This document shows positions 60,859-64,000 of a DNA stretch of 64,000 nt, one piece after another. Position 1 is the first letter of the stretch; each line of letters begins with the position of its first letter. A model generated the notes under the pieces. That model was not told where the DNA came from. It saw only the letters and a list, made by a program, of their open reading frames with translations, and searched no databases. Source of the DNA: Parasponia andersonii (Eukaryota > Streptophyta > Magnoliopsida > Rosales > Cannabaceae); NCBI GenBank assembly GCA_002914805.1, contig JXTB01000002.1, positions 398,514 through 462,513 on the forward strand, read 5' to 3'. A program made the translations under genes and the position numbers.

Positions 60859-62248
60859 TTATTCGGCCGCTTTCTCCTTACCCTCATTGACTTGTTCTTT
60901 GTCATTATTTTCCTTGTTCCCAGTTTTCAGATTAGCCTCATTGATTCCCTCGTCACTTGCTATTTCGGTTGGAGGAGGCGGCAACACCTCTGCCACAATC
61001 TCAACAAGCTCCTCAACAGTATCACCAAAACGATCATCACATTGCTCTATCATCTGTGAAACTTTAAAGAAGCACTTTAAGTAATTTTTATGAAACCAGA
61101 TTGGCATTTAAACAAATCATGGTAGACTTGGATTAGTTGGCTAATGGATAAGTACAAACACAAAGTCTTGCACAACAAATGTTCCAATCATACCAGAGGG
61201 CGATTACAGAAGCCCTAATCAAAAGATAAAAGGACATTATTATACACAGATCTTTGTTAATCCCAAAAGATTAAATATTAGTAATTAAATAAAAAAGAGA
61301 ACAAAACCTGCATAAATCTTATTACTCCTGTTTTCGTATCAAAATTTGGCACTTATTGGCTATGTTTACTATTCCGTAATGGAAAGGAATGGTATTCTCC
61401 CTTTCATGTTGTTATGTAAACACATGAATGAGAATCACAGCCTTTCCTACCCATTATTTCTTATTCCTCTCCATTCTCCCTTCTCCTTCATTCTCTTTCC
61501 ACTTATTCCCTTTACGGATAAGTAAATATGGCCATTCTTTAATCGAAATGACATCAGTTTCTATCATACCTACACTGCAGCTGTATATTACATAAGATAG
61601 TGACATAAATTAAAACACATTAATACCAGGAGAAATGATAATCTATAGAAGAACTTATATCGATAACGGCTAACGACAAGATATGCAGTAACACCAAGAT
61701 ATGAAGTTTTTCGATTAGTAACGAAGGCACGAGAAGAAAATTAGTTTATTGGTTACCGAGTAAATTTCAACCGGAGTAGTCGGCCTAATGTTGATAATAT
61801 TGAGCACCTCAGCTTTTGCAAGGTCATATCTTTTGGACTTCTCTAAGAACTCATTGATGTTTTCTCGTGTCTGATTGCAAGCAGCCGTCTCAACCAAATA
61901 ATCATAAACCTAAAGCAAGAAAACAGAACAACCATGGGCTATCACAACTCACAAGCAGGTTAAACTAAATCACTCCATCGGAAACAAAATAAAAGATAAG
62001 CTTCAGAAACAAAAAGACAACTTTATACTCAGATGGAGCCACATCAGCAAGAACCCGGGTTGGATCTTTTGAGGCTCCTTTAGATTTAAGAAAGTTGAAT
62101 ACTTCCAAATTGGTCAGGGGACCAACACTGGCCTCCAATCTGAAAAATATTGTGGAAAAACCTCAATTGTAAAATACCCATTAAACCGAAAAATGAGATA
62201 AATCTAAGAACCAGTTGGTAATAATACGCTAAGAACATACATCTTCAT
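60859..62248 (-). CDS. RPC9: RNA polymerase III subunit RPC9 (CRCP/Rpb4-like)
   Basis: RPC9 pairs with RPC8 to form the stalk of RNA polymerase III, which transcribes tRNA and 5S rRNA genes in the nucleus. Four coding exons: 62241-62248, 62022-62139, 61757-61909 and 60859-61053, giving 157 residues. The first coding exon is eight bases, ATGAAGAT before a GTATGT donor; joined to exon 2 it gives MKILEASVGPLTNLEVFNF, which fits the family start. Then GASKDPTRVLADVAPSEYK, YDYLVETAACNQTRENINEF, YDLAKAEVLNIINIRPTTPV, and CDDRFGDTVEELVEIVAEVL with PPPP, followed by an acidic, lysine-rich tail. The block NIINIRPTTPVEIY is highly conserved in CRCP/RPC9 proteins. An upstream leader exon (62808-62930) is likely. 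No break is seen. Confidence 0.92.
61358..61533. mobile_element. Tourist/PIF-like MITE in an RPC9 intron
   Basis: Starts ggctatgtttactattccg and ends cggataagtaaatatggcc; the two are inverted with a few mismatches over ~22 bases. It is 176 bp and non-coding. GGC-starting ends of this type are common for Tourist-like MITEs. The three bases att flank both sides, but the expected TTA/TAA duplication is not seen. Confidence 0.6.
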
Positions 62249-62807
62249 TTCCCAGAAAATCAAAGCGAGGCAGTTAAAGATGTGAAGTATCAATGCCCTT
62301 CAATTCCCACAAGCTAGTCACAGACAGGTTCACTTTTCAAGCTAAAATACCAGAAATCTCGCCTCCCCAAAAAAAAAAGTGAAAGTATAAATATTTCGAC
62401 GTAGAATACGTGAAACCCAATGCAACAAACATGTAAATTAAGAAATATAGAATATAAATGAGAGATTTATAAATAATCCCAACAAAGAAAAGATTTAATT
62501 TTCCTCCATTCTTCAGCAAAATAGCAAAATATATACATAAATTAAGAGCAATAGCATTACAAAAAGCTCGTTAAACAATTCAACAAATCCCCCCCCCCAA
62601 AAAAAAAAGTTCCAAACATTTCAGTGGCTGACATACAAAGTTGGCATATTTCTGATTCAAGTAATGAATGTCACCTATTTCCGAATTTTTTTTATTTTAA
62701 AAAAAAAAAGACCAAAACTGAGAGAGATTCAAAGAAAACCAACAATTTTATTATATAATATATTTATTTGTTTTTGCAAGCGAGATATTTGATCTAGTTC
62801 TACTCAC
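62249..62807. other. Presumed leader intron of RPC9
   Basis: AT-rich, with C and A runs, and no ORF. It lies between the RPC9 ATG exon and a GC-rich block ending in a strong donor, so it is best read as an intron in the 5' untranslated region. Its exact acceptor was not fixed. Confidence 0.4.
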
Positions 62808-62930
62808 CACTGAGTTCGTTGAGGCCGAAGTTGGAGAAGACAACGGCGCAGTGGCTGGAGAGAGGAGGCTTTGCCGAGGAAAGACGGCGCTGCGCGGGTG
62901 AAAACTCGTAACCGAGTGAGAAACTGAAAT
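62808..62930 (-). other. Probable 5' untranslated exon of RPC9
   Basis: A GC-rich block in an AT-rich setting. On the minus strand it ends CAGTG before the donor GTGAGT at 62807-62802. No ORF starting here continues into RPC9. Confidence 0.5.
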
Positions 62931-62938
62931 TAGGGTTT
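62931..62938 (-). promoter_or_regulatory. Telo-box (AAACCCTA)
   Basis: The minus strand reads AAACCCTAAT just upstream of the presumed RPC9 leader exon. Telo-boxes are frequent near the start sites of plant genes for translation and RNA synthesis, which suits a polymerase III subunit. Confidence 0.5.
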
Positions 62939-63015
62939 TTTTTTTTTTTTTTTTTTCACGTCGTCTCACTTTGCCCCTGAAGTATAAAAAAGTTGCACCA
63001 ATGGCCCCTGAATTA

Positions 63016-63125
63016 TTAAAATGATCATTTCATCAGTTGTGCTAACAGAAAAAGCCATGTGCATGGCACATGATCTAAATTTTAAGGTTAATAGTGTAAT
63101 TTAGTAAAATCGAAAAACATAAATA
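63016..63125. repeat. Left arm of a long terminal inverted repeat
   Basis: Inverted relative to 63886-64000. Shared strings include ctaacagaaaa-gccatgtgc and tggcacatgatct; identity is about 80-85% by eye over ~110 bases. The arm may extend left to about 62965; its partner is beyond the window. Confidence 0.75.
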
Positions 63126-63885
63126 AAAACTAAAAATTACATTGATTAAACGAGATTAAAAGAGAAAAGGAAAAAGATCAATCTCTTCTCCTTCTTCAGG
63201 GGCCGCGTAAACCGTGAACCCTGCAGCAGAGAAATATTAGAGAATCTTTTTTTCTTACTCCTAAACCCAATAAATTCCTAAAATTAAAGAAATTCCAGAG
63301 TTTAGGGGGAAAAAAAAATTGCTTTAATTTTAAAAGAGAACAAATTATGTTCTAAACCAAAGTAACTTCTTTACTTTCTTTGAATCGTGAACATGGATGC
63401 TCTTTAGGTTTTATCAGAAGCTAAACTCAATTGAAATAGTTCCATGACCCTTAAAACTGAAAAAAAGAAGAAGAAGAAGAAGAAGAGAGTACCCCAAAGG
63501 TAATGATTCTGTAAGCATCGAATTACGGTGGCAAATTCGGGTAACCACTCTCCTTGTATCTCAATTTTAATTCCATTGTGAAAAAAAAAAAAAAAAAAAG
63601 GACAGAGAATTACTGAGAAAGAGAGGAGATGATGAATAGCTTACCTGCGACTGTGAATGAGGATTGGGACAGGCTGAGAGGTGTTTCCAATTGGGGTTAT
63701 TCTTTTTTTATTTTTTTTCTCCCGGCTGGATAGAGATCTGGCGCGTGCTCGATCCTTCTTTTGCGTTTTTGCAGAGAGGAGAAGAAGCGAAAACCCAGAA
63801 ATTTAGGGTTGCAAGATCCTTCCTTTCGTTTCTGCAATGAAGAGAGAGTTTTTTTTTTTTTTTAATTGTCTTTTATTCCTTTTAA

Positions 63886-64000
63886 TTGTTTTTTGTATGT
63901 TTTTAATTTAGTAAATTACTATATTAACCTAAAAGTGTAGATCATGTGCCAAGCACATGGCCTTTTCTGTTAGTTTAACTGAAGGAATGGTCATTTTTGT
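63886..64000. repeat. Right arm of the long terminal inverted repeat (truncated by window)
   Basis: The reverse complement begins acaaaaatgaccattccttc and aligns with 63016-63125, as described for the left arm. Confidence 0.75.

Larger units (their letters stand above)
63016..64000. mobile_element. Long-TIR DNA element (MULE-like), right end off window
   Basis: Arms of at least 110 bases enclose about 760 bases. Long AT-rich inverted arms are typical of Mutator-like elements. The interior has no transposase. On the minus strand it looks like a gene leader: GC-richer sequence at 63645-63830, with CAACCCTAAATTT and a strong donor CGCAG|GTAAGC at 63645/63644, then a T-rich intron-like stretch. 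It could be a captured gene fragment, or an alternative first exon of the adjacent RPC9. Poly(A/T) tracts and a (GAA)n run near 63464 are also present. Confidence 0.5.

Overview
The window is a stretch of nuclear DNA from a flowering plant. The genes have many short exons with GT-AG introns, the spacers are AT-rich and hold LTR, LINE and MITE-like debris, and the proteins belong to plant families. It contains a PEAPOD (TIFY4) gene, a family reported missing from grasses, so a eudicot is likely. The species cannot be named from the sequence. Two single N bases (47618, 49509) show it is an assembled contig with imperfect joins.

Layout, left to right. (1) 216-6155, minus strand: a dymeclin gene, 14 coding exons, with its last ~110 codons outside the window. 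(2) 6.2-19.3 kb: no intact gene. It holds an RNase H-type relic, two diverged ~2.2-kb direct repeats (probable old solo LTRs) and MITE-like elements. (3) 19277-21376, minus: a two-exon class A heat stress transcription factor. (4) 25278-29007 and 31543-32839, both minus: two tandem acireductone dioxygenase genes of the methionine salvage cycle. They belong to different subtypes and differ in intron content. The first carries a 5'-truncated LINE inserted exactly at an intron/exon border. (5) 34605-38276, minus: the PEAPOD/TIFY4 gene, 8 exons. (6) 42212-51401: a 9.2-kb Ty3/gypsy element of Tat/Retand type on the minus strand, with LTRs, a 5-bp target duplication, a large internal deletion from the primer binding site into integrase, a ~100-bp tandem array and a decayed spliced antisense ORF on the plus strand. 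(7) 55690-56201, plus: a secreted EPF-like cysteine-rich peptide gene, 2 exons. (8) 57930-58633: a probable solo LTR with internal minisatellites. (9) 60859-62248, minus: the small RNA polymerase III subunit RPC9 (CRCP type), 4 coding exons, the first only 8 nt long. (10) 63.0-64.0 kb: a long terminal-inverted-repeat element that runs off the window and encloses a leader-like sequence.

The genes are functionally unrelated housekeeping, stress and development genes, as is usual for a plant chromosome. Only the two dioxygenases form a cluster. Exon borders were set by hand from splice consensus, reading phase and recalled family sequences. The strongest unusual observation is the LINE insertion in the first dioxygenase gene: its target site duplication copies the AG of the 3' splice site and the first exon bases, so a usable in-frame splice acceptor may have been regenerated next to the poly(A) tail.
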